Part shown: positions 1-12,359 of the stretch, one piece after another
Numbering within the stretch: position 1 is the first letter of the stretch
Layout: each line of letters begins with the position of its first letter
Assembly (NCBI GenBank): GCA_030549775.1
Contig: CM060175.1
Coordinates: 36,392,318-36,456,317 of the forward strand
Reading direction: 5' to 3'
Source of the DNA: Tamarix chinensis
Taxonomy: Eukaryota > Streptophyta > Magnoliopsida > Caryophyllales > Tamaricaceae
Length of the DNA stretch: 64,000 nucleotides
Notes under the pieces: generated by a model
Told to the model about the DNA's origin: nothing
Database searches by the model: none
Seen by the model: the letters and a program-made list of their open reading frames with translations, nothing else
Translations under genes and position numbers: made by a program

Positions 1-52
1 TGACACACAAGGCACGTAACCCACACATAGTTGTTCTTAGCCACATCCTTAC
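1..52 (-). repeat. LTR-A-like fragment at the left edge
   Basis: Read on the minus strand this edge resembles the middle part of LTR-A copies (the GTAAGGATGTGGCTAAG block, also seen near 13965, 23059 and 45420 minus). It joins LTR-B sequence at about 48-53 without any LTR terminus. It may be part of another nested A copy or a recombination junction. It is too short to be sure. Confidence 0.4.
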
Positions 53-164
53 TCGGTTTAGGTTACTAAGCTATCTCCCACACTTATTAGGTCACCAATC
101 ACCCTTCATAATTGTTACGCTTATCATATTTCCCATTTGGTTGGTTAGATTACCAAATTGCCCT

Positions 165-1215
165 TCTCCTTTGTTATAATTACTAAATTTCCCTTTAGTT
201 GGTTAAATAATTACCAACTTGCTCTTTTGTTGGTTAAATTATCAAATTGCCCTTCTCCATTATCATAATTATCAATTTGCCCATTTAATTGGTTAAATTA
301 CCAAATTTCCCTTCTCCATTATTATAATTACCAATTTGCCCATTTAATTGGTTAAATTACCAAATTGCCCTTCTCCATTATCATAATTACCAATTTGCCC
401 ATTTAATTGGTTAAATTACCAAATTTCTCTTCTTCATTATCATAATTACCAATTTGCCCCTTAGCTGGTGAAATTACTAAATTGCCCTTCTCTATTATCA
501 TAATTACCAATTTGCCCCTTTAATTGGTTAAATTACCAAATTGCCCTTCTCTATCATCATAATTACCAAATTACCCTTCACCATTATTATAATTACCAAA
601 TTACTTTTTAGTTGGTTATATGACCAAATTATCCTTCTTTATTATCATAATTACCATATTACCCCTTTACTTGGATAAATTACCACATCACCCTTCTTCA
701 TTATCATAATTACCAATTTTCCCCTTTAGTTGGTTAAATTATCAAATTGTCCTTCTCCATCATCATAATTACCATTTTGCCCTTCTCTATTATTATAATT
801 ACTATTTTATCATTCTACATTATTATAATTACCATTTTACCCTTTTCCATTATCAGAATCTTCATTTTCCCCTTTTACTTACAAAATTAATATTTTATCA
901 TTTCCTTTCAAAATTACCATAATACCATTTTTACTTACAAAATTACCATTTTTTCATTTACTCCCAAAATTACCATAATACCCTTTTTATTTATAAATTT
1001 CAATTTTACCCCTTTACATCTAAAATTACCATTTTTTCCTTTTCTAATAAAATTACTATTTTGACCTTCTCTTCCAAAATTACCATTTTCCCCTTTACTT
1101 CCAATATTACCACTTTACCCCTTTACCCTTTTACTTCCAAAATTACCATAATACATTTTTACTTATAAAATTACCATTTTTCCCTTTACTTTCAAAATTA
1201 TAAATCTACCCCTTT
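165..1215 (-). repeat. Minisatellite of LTR-B copy 1
   Basis: This is a tandem array of degenerate AT-rich units carrying AATTACCAAATTGCCC on the plus strand. Between about 230 and 600 the units form a regular period of about 59 bp made of two related half units of about 29-30 bp. One half contains CCTTCTCCATTATCAT and the other CATTTAATTGGTT. Towards 1215 it degrades into shorter units of about 24-30 bp. The homologous array occurs at 11045-12110 and 54310-55115 in opposite orientation. Confidence 0.85.
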
Positions 1216-1904
1216 ATTACACCAATTTTATTAAATTATCATCACTAGTGAAATAGTAATATTAATATTCCATTCTCATTATCCGACTCCACCAACTATT
1301 ATAATTTAATGTAACACTCATTAGCACCCACACATATTAGGCCACACTCTTACACAAGACATATTCCTAAAATACCCCTAAGACTCACAATAATATTATT
1401 CATGCATCAATGGTCACAATAACATAATACATCATGGATAAGTACTGAACATTTTCATTAATAACCAAACTCTTTCCTTAAGCAATATTTCCACACGTAG
1501 CATATATACTAACATGCTTTTCTTTTTATCAATCAATATAAACAACTACATATAATATATTAACAATATATATCATACAAAATAACATATTAAAACCCTA
1601 ATGTGCTAGCATACGTTTATCCATATGTTTAAGTGGGGTCTAATAATTATCTTAATTCTCACAAAAGTCAAACCTTACCGGTATCTTGATTAAAAATTCG
1701 AGTTTTAATTAGCAAAATCAACACCTAAAAATAATATTAATAATTATTATATTAGAAGTAGGAAAACTAAAAAGGATAAAACTTTATAAAAACTTAATTA
1801 ATAACACACTTTACTTAGCCATTAATATACCTCAATAATTAAAAAAATAACTCTCAAAATAATATGGAACTCACACTGCATGAGCAACGTGAGCCACATG
1901 TAGT

Positions 1905-3135
1905 TTAGAAAGGGGGAAAAGGGTCGAGGGTGGTGAGGTAGAAGGGAGGGGGAGATGGTTTGGGTTGGGGTTTTGGGGGCCAAGAGGAGGGTAGGTGGAG
2001 GAGAGGTAAGGAAATGGAAGGGTGCAGAGGTGAAGAGGGGGTGTAGGTTGTGGTCGATGATAGGTTGTTAGCAGCCAATGGCGATGGAAGCAGCAGTGGC
2101 GAGGCTATAAAAGGGGTTGTCGAGGTGGGTGTGGCTAAGAAGGAAGGAAAAGGGAGGGGAAAAATGAGGGGGGTGACGGTGTCGATTTCGGCTAAAAAAG
2201 GTGTAGGGGTGGTAGAGGAGATTGCAAGGAGTAGGTTAGTGGCTTAGGAGGCGGCAGGACGGCAACAGATGGAGGGGTTGTAGGAAGGTTGCCGAGAAGG
2301 GAGAAAAAGAAGAGAAAAAGAAGAGGGGAGGAAGAAGGTGGGCTGTAGGGGGCTTAAGGGGTGGTGTGGGGATTTAGGGCTGAGGTAGAGGATGGAAAGG
2401 GGTGGTGTAGGGGGTTAGTGTGGTAGTGGAAGTGGCAAAGGGAGGCGACGGTGCAAAATAGGGATGGAAATGGAAGGAGAATAAAAGGAGAGAAAATAAT
2501 CGAGGGAGGGGAAGGCTCGAAAAATGGGGCAGGAAAGGGACTCATGAGGAGAAGAAAAAGGAGAGGAAGGAGAGGGCGGTAGGTAGCCGGTTGATGGCAG
2601 GTTGTAGAGTGGTAGGGAGGTGGTAGGGTGGCAAGGAGAGGGAAGGGAAGAAGAGGAAGGAAAGGCCATGCATGATGGGGGTGCATGGAGGGTTTGGTCC
2701 AAAATGGTGAAAAAAGGAATGGGAGAGAGAGAGGGAGAGAGGGAGGGTTGTAGTGATGGCAACAAGAGGCTACAGAGTGGTAGCAGGGCATAGCATCAAG
2801 GGGTGTGCTATGTCGGGGGTGGAGGTAGAAGAAGAAAGTAAGGGAGAGGAGGGGCAGGTCGAGCATAGAGGGAGGAGAAAGAAAAGTGGGCCGGTCCTAT
2901 CTAGGGGGAGAAAGGAAAGAAGGGTAGGGGCACTGGGCTGGTCAATGCGGGCGGGGGAGGAAGGAAAGAAAAGGAGGGCTAGGTCTGCGACGCAGGAGAA
3001 GGAGAGGAGGGAGAGGGAGAACGGGCATGCGGCCCAGGCGCGCAGGGGAAGAAGTAGGCCGATGCTGGAGGTCTGAAGGAGGCAAAAGGAAAAAGAAAAA
3101 AGGAAAAAAGGAAAGGAAAAAATAGGGAAATTTAA
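1905..3135 (-). other. Polypyrimidine block of LTR-B copy 1
   Basis: The plus strand is almost entirely G/A-rich here, so the minus strand (the LTR sense strand) is a C/T-rich tract of about 1.2 kb. The same block is found in sense orientation in B2 (9140-10410), B3 (52420-53670) and B4 (63730-64000). Open frames across it, such as 2354-2866 minus, are a by-product of composition and are not annotated as genes. Confidence 0.75.
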
Positions 3136-3441
3136 AATAATTTAATTTAAAAAATAATATGATGTAATATTGTTGGGCAATACATTTATTTAATAATTTA
3201 ATTTAATATACTTAAATATAGGGGTTTAAAAAAGATAATTTTAGTAAAATATCGGTTTAAAAAATTATTTAAATGAAAAGAGTATGATAAAATAAAAAAT
3301 ATTTATTTCAATTTATTAAATATTCCTATCCAAATTTATATAGTCAAAAATCCATAAAATAATTAAACTAAATAAAGATAATTTATTCCAAATAAAAGTT
3401 ATTTATTAAATTGTAGGTTTTTAAAATTTCGGGGGATTATA

Positions 3442-3542
3442 GCTAAACTCTCTAAGTACGAGTTCTAGATTTAGGAGGTTACATTTTTAGGACATGTGGT
3501 ATCGGCAGGAGGAGTTGTCGTGGACCCAATGAAGATTTTAGC
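3442..3542 (+). pseudogene. Element C reverse transcriptase fragment
   Basis: One frame reads the C-terminal end of a Ty3/gypsy reverse transcriptase palm/thumb: a KLSKYEF-like stretch, then VTFLGHVVSAGG and VDPMKI. This is the segment just before the RNase H connection in Tekay/Del elements. Stops are TAG at positions where the family usually has Trp or Gln. The reading frame resumes at 16107 after LTR-A1. The upstream part of RT lies left of LTR-B1, outside the window. Confidence 0.8.
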
Positions 3543-5171
3543 TGAAATACCCCAAAAACCTAATTTTAAAAATTTGGTACAATAAGAAATTATTAGAAAA
3601 TTTAATTAAATAAATTATTTTATTAAAATAAGAGGGATTAATTAGGGAAAAATAAAGTGCAAATTTATAAATAATTTAATTGGGAAAAATTAGAATGTTT
3701 TGCTAATTAAAATAGAATTTAGGAATTTTTTCTCAAAAATCCTAAATTAACCTAAAAGGAAAATTTAATTATTATTTTATTAAAATATTATTATTTTTAA
3801 ATATCACAAAATACCAAAATATTTTAAATACCCCAAGCCACCTATTTTCCTTTTTCCTTTTTCTATTTTCCTCTCTTCTTCCTTTTCTTTCCTTTTTCTT
3901 CTTTTCCTCTTCCTTCTTCTTTTCTTTTTTTCCTTCCCTTCCCCCGACCTGGACCAACCAGCCCTTCAGTCTAGTTCCCCTCCTTCCTCCTGCGTGGCCT
4001 AGGCCCATGCCGCACCCTTTTCTTCTTTTTCCCCAGTTGGTTCGGCTCTTCCTTTTCTTTCCTTCCTTCTCTTTTGGACCGCCGGTCCAACGTCCCTTCC
4101 TCCCCAATGCCGACCTGCAAATTGATGCCTACAACCCCATTTTTTGTCAGCCACCACCACACACCGTCCTTCCCCACCCTCACCCATTTTTTTCTTTCAC
4201 TAATTCAACCCCAACCGTCCTTCTCTTCTTTCACGCGTGCCCTACCCTTTCCCTTTTCTCCTCTCCCCTCGATTAACCCCTGCTATGGTAGACCAGTGCC
4301 GCTTTCCAGCACCGACCAGTGTGCCTGGCTCCTGCATCCTTTTTGTCCTCATCCCCTTATCATTTACCCTTCCAATTAGTTTATAAGTACCCCATAGGTA
4401 GCCTTGATCGAGCTTTTGATTTTGAAACCTAGAAAATCCCTCCTTTATGCCACCTCCTGATCAGATGCCCATTCTGTTACCGCCGACCATCATTGCTGCT
4501 TGCTCCACCCACATAACCACTCCTTACATCACCCTTTACCAAACTAATCCTCCCTCCTCCCTTAGTTTGTCCTACACAAGCCACCCTGATTATGCAAAGT
4601 CTCCCTCTTGACCAACCCCTCATCAATCCCTTTCGCCCTTCGCACCACCGTCCACCACCATTCCCACTACAATCACCACCCCTTACACCTCCCAAAAACA
4701 CCTGCAAACCTTCCTCTACCTTTCCCTACCCTCCTTTTCCCCTTCCTCCCTCTCCTCCTCCCTTCCCCTCTCTCCATCACCCTCAGCCACCACAACACCA
4801 CAGCCTGTGCTGCCACCTTTGGCTGCACTACCACCACCACTCCAACCCTCTCCACCTGGGCATCCACCACCACCTCAAATTCCACCCTCACTCTCCCTCT
4901 CCTATTCCCAACACTCAAATTTTTCTCTCTTCTCCCTCCACCACCGCTGCTGGTGCCGCCACCATCCCTAGGTGGTACTCTAACCTTCCCAAACCCTTAA
5001 CCCATTTTATACAAGTATTAGTATTTTTAATAATATTAATGGAATTTTCCATATTATTATTATTATTATCATTATCATCATCATCATCATCATCATCATC
5101 ATTATTATTATTATTATTGTTGTTGTTGTTGTTATTACTTAACCTTAATTTAGAATTTTCCTAACCAATAC

Positions 5172-5203
<32 letters not shown>

Positions 5204-5382
5204 ATCTACAACTTTAGAGTTATTATGATTATGATTTTTATTATTATTACTACTACTATTATTATCCTCATTATTATTCCTACTATTATTATTAATGCTA
5301 GCTTTAGCCAATTATTGTTACCTTATTATTATGGTAAATATTTTAACCTTTATATTACTATTACCATTTTGATGATTATTAT
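3543..5382 (+). mobile_element. LTR-A1, segment 1 (5' end)
   Basis: It starts with TGAAATACCCC, the same terminus found in reverse at 48027. An AT-rich part (to about 3830), a polypyrimidine block (about 3840-4990) and a triplet microsatellite follow, and the segment is cut at 5382 by LTR-A2. A1 resumes at 8032 and again at 13858, ending at 16106. Summed length is about 4.87 kb, close to the 4.59 kb of the uninterrupted copy A4. The TSD of A1 is degenerate: TTAGC (3538-3542) against CTAGT (16107-16111), both one C-to-T step from CTAGC. Confidence 0.8.
5052..5382 (+). repeat. Triplet microsatellites of LTR-A1
   Basis: There are interrupted runs of ATT, ATC and GTT triplets (pure stretches at about 5052-5137 and 5171-5200), continuing more loosely to the A2 insertion point. 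Equivalent triplet tracts occupy the same relative position in LTR-A3 (22750-22911) and A4 (45740-46700, minus). Confidence 0.9.
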
Positions 5383-6964
5383 TGTAACACCCTAGTTAGT
5401 ATACTAATGGGCTTAATAATATAAGTGTAACAATAGGTATTAGAAATAAACATATTTTGACTACTAATATTTAGTATACTAATGCTAAGGTAAAAACCCT
5501 AGTTTTGTATAAAACCCTTTTTAGTAATAAAAACCCTAACCTTAAAACTAGCATGAGGATTTATAGTAATTAGAAGGGAAACTAATACTTAGCATTTTTC
5601 CCTTTTTATAGGTAACCCCGACCAAAGCCCTAAGGAGCTAGAGGAGCGTGCTCCAAGCCCGGTACCTACCTAGGTAAGGACGAAGCTATGGCCTTGTGCT
5701 ATGTGTAATATTATGTGTTGATGAATGATGAGTATGCCATGCTGATGAATGATGAGTATGCCATGTTGATGAATGATGAGTATGCCATGTGGATGCGTAT
5801 TATGCATGTGTTATGAGTAACCTGTTTTGTGTAGCGCAGCATGGATCATGAGGTATGTCGTGTGTGCCTTATATTATACGTGTGTGACATGTTCCATGGT
5901 TGTTGTTGATGTTGATGATGTGACTTGTTATGGCCCTCTAGGACATGCATGCTAGGGTTTTGGGTAGCATGAAATGATAATAAAAGAACAACGGGGAGGT
6001 GGACGTTTGGGAAGTTTGCATGGGGGAACTAGACCTTGCATGGGCATGATCCTTATGTGGAAAAAGTTAATTTGGGTTGTAAGTAAGAGTCATGGAGAGT
6101 CTTAGAATGATTGGATACTCGGTATGAAAATAGTACGTGAGTTGGCGCATAAGAGACCTGATTAGGGTTTTGTGAGTAAGTGGGTTGGGAAGTCTGCATG
6201 GAGTATTTAAAGTCTGCATGGGAATGAATCTTACGTGAGGAAAGTTTATTTAGGAAGTAGATAAGATAATGCCAAAGTTATGGATCCATTGGAGACTTGG
6301 GTGCAAAATTTTACGTGGGTCGGTGTAAGAGTGCCTAAGGGTTCCAATTAGGGTTTTTGGGAGGAAATGAGCATTTGAGGGGTACAAGGGGAAAAATGAT
6401 CAATGAGGGATGGAGTATGGGGTTGAGAGTGAGAACTCACTTATATAAAGGATGGGTGAGGGTTTCTAGATGGAAGAAGAGATTTTGGGGTGTAAGGAGA
6501 GGTTACTTGTTGAAGAAGTAAAGTGTCAGGGTGTGGTGCAGCCAACTAGGGTTGGCGTGGTCGATTAGGGTTTGAGCGGCCAACTAGGGTTTTGGTTGGT
6601 CACATGTGAGCTTGGGAGATAAAGAAATACATTTGGGGAACTTCTTATATAAAGGATGAGGTGCGAGATAGAGAATAACGTAGCGTTGGGTAAGTAAGAA
6701 AGAGTTGGGCCACATAGGTCCGATTAGGGTATCCGAGGAGGAACCCTAGAGGGGTGAGAACATGCGGAGGCGACATCATATGTGATGGGATGGCCTATAT
6801 CCTTGGAGTTTGTGTCTTACTATATGCTACTTTACCTAAGTCTACAGGGGGTGGATGTCGGGAGTGAGAAGAGGTATGGGTCTCAAAATATGGGACGGTC
6901 CCTCTAGAGGGGAAGAAGTAGAGAATCAACCGCATGCATGTCAAGGGTGTTGTGTGATTCAATA

Positions 6965-7335
6965 AGACACGGATAAGACACTAATAACATAAAGCGAAAG
7001 ATTATTGAGCCGAGCCCAGTCCGATCCACCGGTTAGAATAGTGGTCAGAGGCATTCTGCCCTGTGCGTTTCGTGCCGGTCCACCGGCTATAATAGTGGTC
7101 AGAGGCGTTCTGCCCTGTGTGTTTATTCCGGTCCACCGGCTATAATAGTGGGGGATCTCGGCTTAATACACCCAAAGTAAATAAGTTAATTCAGGGAAAA
7201 ATACTAAGCACTTATAGTGGAACACCATGTTGAGGCGGGGCCAGTCCGGTCCACCGGTTAGAATAGTGGTCAGAGGCGTTCTGCCCTGTGTTTTTATTTC
7301 CGGTCCACCGGCTATAATAGTGGGGTCCCCGTGCT
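6965..7335 (+). promoter_or_regulatory. Palindrome/box cassette of LTR-A2
   Basis: Two modules are visible. Module one has a degenerate palindrome near 6977 (ACTAATAACATAAAGCGAAAG) and boxes at 7026-7044, 7080-7098 and 7133-7151. Module two has CACTTATAGTG at about 7209-7219 and boxes at 7251-7269 and 7305-7323. The box is CCACCGGCTATAATAGTGG with CCAC/GTGG ends. The last box of each module runs into GGGG and a C-rich GCACTC/GCTCA tail. The function is not known; conservation across LTR families suggests a cis-regulatory role (inference). Confidence 0.7.
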
Positions 7336-7885
7336 CACATGGATTATTGAAGGATGCGTGAAATGGACTTACTTCATTAATGAGAATGCAGAATAAGACA
7401 TCAGAAAGTGATTGGATCTGTTCATGCATGTCATCGTATATTACTTGTGTAATGAATGTGGGTCTTGTGTGCTATGTGTTGGCCTTAGCTCGTCTGTTAC
7501 CTTACTCAGTATGTAGCGTACTGATCATCCGTTTCATGGGTGCTGCTCATTCCCACGAGCAGAGAGCCCTTCTGACCTTGTGCAGGTAGGAGATTTGGTA
7601 TTCGATGCCTACGACACCTATGAGGCATCAAGTGGGGCTGAGTATTGAGTCTACTTTGGTTGGGGCCGAGAGTGAGCCGGCCGGACGTCTTGCTATTTCC
7701 GTTGTCATCTATCATGTTTTGAGTCGTATTTATGTTACGCTCATATTTTGGAGTGGAATTCTTAAATTGTATTCCTAACGATGTTTTAACTGCTGTTGGC
7801 ACCTTGACCTTCCTGGATGTTTTATGTTGATCATGCACTTATGCTTTGTTGGTTTTACTTCACGAATTTTTGAATCTAGCCTTAG

Positions 7886-8031
7886 CACTCGGTACCGGGA
7901 TGGTAGTCGTGAACCGGTCCGGTACTAAGTGTGGCGGTAATACCCCTAAATTCATGGTTTTAAATTGTACGCTTCCGCTAAACCCTTCGTTTTAAACGAA
8001 ATTTTTCAGTAGTGAATTTGGGGGTGTTACA
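7886..8031 (+). other. Nested terminal inverted repeats of LTR-A2
   Basis: The inner hairpin has arms at 7886-7898 and 7919-7931 (11 of 13 pair, loop 20). The outer arms are at 7937-7954 and 8013-8030 (16 of 18 pair, loop 58), and the second outer arm is the LTR terminus. Corresponding structures with other stem sequences occur in LTRs B2, B3, A4, D1 and F. Confidence 0.7.
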
Positions 8032-8088
8032 ATTATTATTATTAGTATTATTCTTAACATTATTACTATTATTGTTGTTATTATTATT

Positions 8089-8142
<54 letters not shown>

Positions 8143-8213
8143 ATTGTTATTGTTATTGATACTAGATTTGTCATGTTATCATTTGGTTGCTATAAAAGAA
8201 GAATACTCAAACC

Positions 8214-8257
<44 letters not shown>

Positions 8258-8403
8258 TATTTGAATATTGCTAATATTATTCCTAATGCCTTTATTATTA
8301 ACATTGTTACTATAGTATTATTGTTATTACTATTGTTATTGTTATTATTATTATTATGGTAAAAATATTTGAACCCTTATATTATCATTATTTCAAATAT
8401 AAC

Positions 8404-8451
<48 letters not shown>

Positions 8452-8813
8452 CCTTAGCAATATTAGTATTTTATTAGTATTACTATTATTATATTATTAT
8501 TTTATCCGTAACCCTATTATTAACCTTATCCTTAAAATACTAGGGTTCCTATTACTAAGAGTATTAGTACTACTACTATTATTAATATCACTACTTTTGT
8601 TATAACTAGTGTTAGTACTATTATTAGAAGAAATAAAGCTATTAGATTTAATAATATAAATATGGTTATAAATATGAATATAAATCTATTTTAACTAGTA
8701 ATAATCTAGTGTGCTAACTTGAGGATGAAAACTCTATTTTTCCACTTGTAAAGTTCCCTTTAATAATATCAACCCTAATCTTAGAATAAAATAGGAAATA
8801 ATAGTATTATTGG
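8032..8813 (+). mobile_element. LTR-A1, segment 2
   Basis: This is the continuation of LTR-A1 between the A2 and B2 insertions. Pure triplet tracts lie at about 8091-8142 (GTT), 8215-8253 (ATT) and 8405-8451 (ATT). The unique part (8600-8813) aligns with the start of LTR-A2 (5395-5590). The alignment stops exactly at 8813, where LTR-B2 starts, and continues at 13858. Confidence 0.8.
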
Positions 8814-9139
8814 TATAATCCCCCAAAATTTTATGAAACCTATAATTTAATAAATAGATTTTATTTGAAGTAAATTAGCTTTTAAAGTTATTTAGCTTAA
8901 TTATTTTATAGATTTTTTGAGTATATAAATATAGATAAGAGTATTTAATAAATTAAAAATAACTATTTTTCTATTTTATCATATTATTTTTATTTAAATA
9001 AATTTTCAAACTAGTATTTTACTAAAATTATCATTTTTAAGCCCATATATTTAATTATATTAAATTAAATTATTAAATAAACTTATTATAAAAAATATTA
9101 CATCCTATTATTTTATAAATTAAATTATTTAAAATTTTT

Positions 9140-9561
9140 CCATTCTCCCATTTTCCTTTTCCTCTTTTTTCTTTTCTTTCTCCTTTTTCTCCTTTCCTTA
9201 TTTCTTTCTTTTTGCCTTTTTTCTTGGCTTTGGGCCGCCAGGCCAGGCCTGCTCCCTGCCTTCGCTTGGGCCTCTGGCCTGCTCCTTCCCCTCCTCTCCT
9301 TCTCTAGTGCACAGCCTATACCCTCTCTTTTTTTTTCTTTTTCTTTCTTCCCTTCACCCTAGACCGGCCGACCTAGTCTTTTTTCTTCCCTTCCCCGACC
9401 GGCCTAATGCTCCCTTCCCTGTCTTTTTTTTTTTTTTTTTTTTTTCTGTTCTTCTTCTATGCCTTGACACAACTGCTCCCCGACCCATCGCCATCGCCAC
9501 AATCGCCTGCGCCTCGAGCACGCCGGCCACCGCCCTGCTGCCACTTTCTGCCACCACCTGC

Positions 9562-9608
<47 letters not shown>

Positions 9609-10410
9609 TGTACCTCTTTTCTTTCATCATTTTGGAAGCTGGCAGGCCATGCATACCCATCCCCTTCTCCCCTTCCTCTCCCTGCCACCCTACCACCTAC
9701 CTACCACCCTAAACACTGCCATCGACTGCCACCTATCCCCCTACCCTTCCTCTTCCTTTTCTTCTCCCCTTCAGCCATTTTCCGCCCCATCCTTTCGAGC
9801 CATCTTTCTTCCCCGATCCTCTTCCCTCCATTTTCTCCCCTCCATCTTTTCCCCTTTCTTTCGCGCGCCGCTGCCCTCCGCCACTCCAACCGCCGCACCA
9901 AGCCCCTGCACCACCTTCTGCAACCTTCTACTACCGCCCTGCACCGCCCCAACACCGTCCAATATACCCCATAACTCCCTCTTCCTCCTCTCTTCTTTTC
10001 CTCCCCGTTTTTCTCCCTTCTCGGCAGCCCACCTGCAACCCCTCCTTTCGCCGCCGTCCGGCCGCCTCTGCCGCCACCCAAACCACCAATCTCCTCCCTG
10101 CAACCTCCTCTACCACCCCATACCTTATATTCCTGAAACCAGCCCCTGCACCCCTTCATTTTTCCCTTCTCTTTTCCTTCCTTCTCAACTCCTCTACCTC
10201 GACCCACCTCGGCAGCCAACTTCGCCACCTTGCCGCCGCCGCCTCTGCCACCATTGGCCGCCAACAACCCATCCCTAACATCCACCTACACCCCCTCTTC
10301 ACTTCTACACCATTCCCTTACCTTAAAACCTCCCCCATCCATCTTCTTTCCTAGCCTAAAGACCTCAACTCGAAAATGACCATCCCTCACCTCTACCCCT
10401 ACATGCAGCG
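9140..10410 (+). other. Polypyrimidine block of LTR-B2
   Basis: This is a C/T-rich tract of about 1.27 kb with a pure CT run at 9571-9604 and a T run near 9425-9445. It produces long Pro/Ser/Leu-rich open frames (one of 323 codons, 9307-10278) because stop codons need A or G. No domain, splice structure or codon signature supports a protein. In position it is a leader-like region in the 5' half of the LTR. Confidence 0.8.
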
Positions 10411-11044
10411 TGAGTTCCAAATTATTTTGGGAGTTTTTATGTTTAATTATTGAGGTATATTAATAGTTAAATAAAGTGTGTTATTAATTAAGTTTTTATT
10501 ATTATAAAGTTTTATCCTTTTTAAATTCCTACTTTTAATATAATAAATTGACATTCTTTTTAGGTGTTGATTTTGCTATTTAAAGCTTGAATCTTTAACT
10601 GGGATACAGGTAAGATTCAATTTTTGTGGGAATTAAGGTAATTAAACCCCAATTAAACGCATGGATAAACGTATGTTAGCACATTAGGATTTTTAATATG
10701 TTATTATGCTTGATATTTGTGATTTGATATAATTTATATATTTGCATATATTGATTGATAAAAAGGAAAGTATGCTAGTTTATATATCATGTGTGGAAAT
10801 GTTGTTTAAGGGAATAATTTGATTATTAATGAAAGTGTTAAGTACTTATCCATGTTATTTTATGTTATTGTGACCATTTATGCATGAATATTATTATTGT
10901 GAGCCCTAGGGGCATTTTAGTAATATTTATTGTGCAAGAATGTGGCCTAAATGTGTGGATGCTAATATGTATTATATTAAAATATAATGGTTGGTGGAGT
11001 TGGATATTGTTAATGGAGTATTAGTACTATTATTCCATGTGGTA

Positions 11045-12110
11045 ATGTTGATTTAATAAAAGTGGTGTAATAAAGGGGGTAAAGTAGTAAGTTTGAAGGA
11101 AAAATGGCAATATGGTAATTTTACAAGTAAAAAGGGGTATTCTGGTAATTTTGGAAGTTAGGGGTATTATGGTAAGTTTGGAAGTAAAGGGGAAAATGAA
11201 ATTTTATCAGTAAGGGGGTATTATGGTAATTTTGATAGTAAAGGGTAATATGGTTATTTTAGAAAAGAAGGGAAAATGGTAATTTTGTAAGGAAAGATAA
11301 AAATTATAATTTTGAATGTAAAAGGGTAAAATAGTAATTTGTAAAGCAAAAGGGGTGTTATGGTAATTTTATAAGTAAAAGGGGTATTGTGGTAATTTTG
11401 TAAATAAAAGGATATTATGAAATTTGGAAGCAAGGGGTAGAAAGGTAATTTTGTAAATTAAAAGGATATTTATGGCATAATTGGGAGTAAGGGGTAACTT
11501 GGTAATAATGATAACGATGAAGGATAAATTGGTAATTTAATTATGATTAAAAAAGGGCAATTGAATTATTATGATAGTAGAGAAGGGTAATTTGGTAAAT
11601 TAACCAATAAAAGGGCATTATGGAAATTTTAATAATAGAGAAGGGCGATATAGTAATTATAGAAATGGAGAAGGGTAAATTAATAATTATAAATATAGAG
11701 AAGGGTAAATTAATAATCATAAATATGGAGAAGGGTAAATTAATAATTATAATAATGGAAAAGGGTAAAATGGTATTTATAATAATTTAAAAGGGTAAAA
11801 TGGCAATTATAATAATCGAGAGGGGTAAATGGTAATTATGGCAATAAATAAGGGCAATTTGGTAATTTAATCGACTAAAGGATAAGTTGGTAATTTATCC
11901 AACTAAAGGGGCAATTTGGTAATTTAGCTGACTAAAGGGTAAATTGAAAATTATTTAACCAACTAAAGGGGCAAAATGGTAATCATGATAATGAAGGAGG
12001 GTAATTTGGTAATTTATCCAACTTAAGGGTAATATGGTAATTTGTCAAGTAAGGAAGGGATGACTTAGCAATTATATAAGTAAGGTGTAAATGAGTAATT
12101 TGTACCTAAC
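11045..12110 (+). repeat. Minisatellite of LTR-B2
   Basis: Tandem degenerate units of about 24-30 bp contain GGGTAAATTGGTAATT or GGGGTATTATGGTAATTTTG on this strand. Near 11880-12030 they alternate with AACTAAAGG units, as in the 59-bp composite unit of copy B1. It is the sense-orientation counterpart of 165-1215. Confidence 0.85.
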
Positions 12111-12359
12111 ATGTCACTGTGATTGTGGAATTTCATAATATGACTCAAATAATGCTGATTAGCAAGGTAAAAGTATTTAATAATTAAGTACCACGAGAAC
12201 GAATTCTAAGTTGGAATTAGATGAGATCATGATGGCCTTATTGATTTTTCTACGTTATCTTGGATAACCGTCTGAATAAGAAATGACTAATGATATCAGA
12301 ATGATTGAAGGTGAATAAGTGTCTGATTATTGTGCTTTTCGTGATCACTTTAATTAAGA

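Larger units (their letters stand above)
53..3441 (-). mobile_element. LTR-B copy 1 (partial, minus strand)
   Basis: On the minus strand this begins at 3441 with TATAATCCCCC, a one-base variant of the TGTAATCCCC start seen in the other B copies (8814, 52107, 63418). It then has the same order: AT-rich 5' part, polypyrimidine block (purine-rich on plus, about 1905-3135), AT-rich segment, and a minisatellite (about 165-1215). The 3' end is not in the window. It sits inside the pol gene of element C: reverse transcriptase codons start directly at 3442. There is no internal region next to it, so it is probably a solo LTR. The right TSD would be GCTAA (3442-3446); the left copy is out of view. Confidence 0.8.
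5383..8031 (+). mobile_element. LTR-A2, solo LTR in LTR-A1
   Basis: It starts TGTAACACCC and ends GGGTGTTACA, and is flanked by a perfect ATTAT duplication (5378-5382 and 8032-8036). The flank is itself a TTA microsatellite, so the TSD alone is weaker evidence than usual. At 2649 bp it aligns along its whole length with the 3' two-thirds of A1 (8600-8813 plus 13858-16106), but lacks the polypyrimidine and microsatellite part. No internal region or second LTR adjoins it, so it is a solo LTR, probably left by LTR-LTR recombination. It contains a palindrome/box cassette (6965-7335) and terminal inverted repeats (7886-8030). Confidence 0.85.

Noticed and set aside
165..1215. CRISPR-like appearance of regularly spaced repeats
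   Set aside because: Units are degenerate, tandem and without unique spacers, and the sequence is a plant genome.
9307..10278. Long Pro/Ser/Leu-rich open frame (323 codons), and a similar one at 52542-53330
   Set aside because: They lie in polypyrimidine LTR blocks, where stop codons are rare in all three forward frames. No domain is present and the frame is not conserved between B2 and B3.
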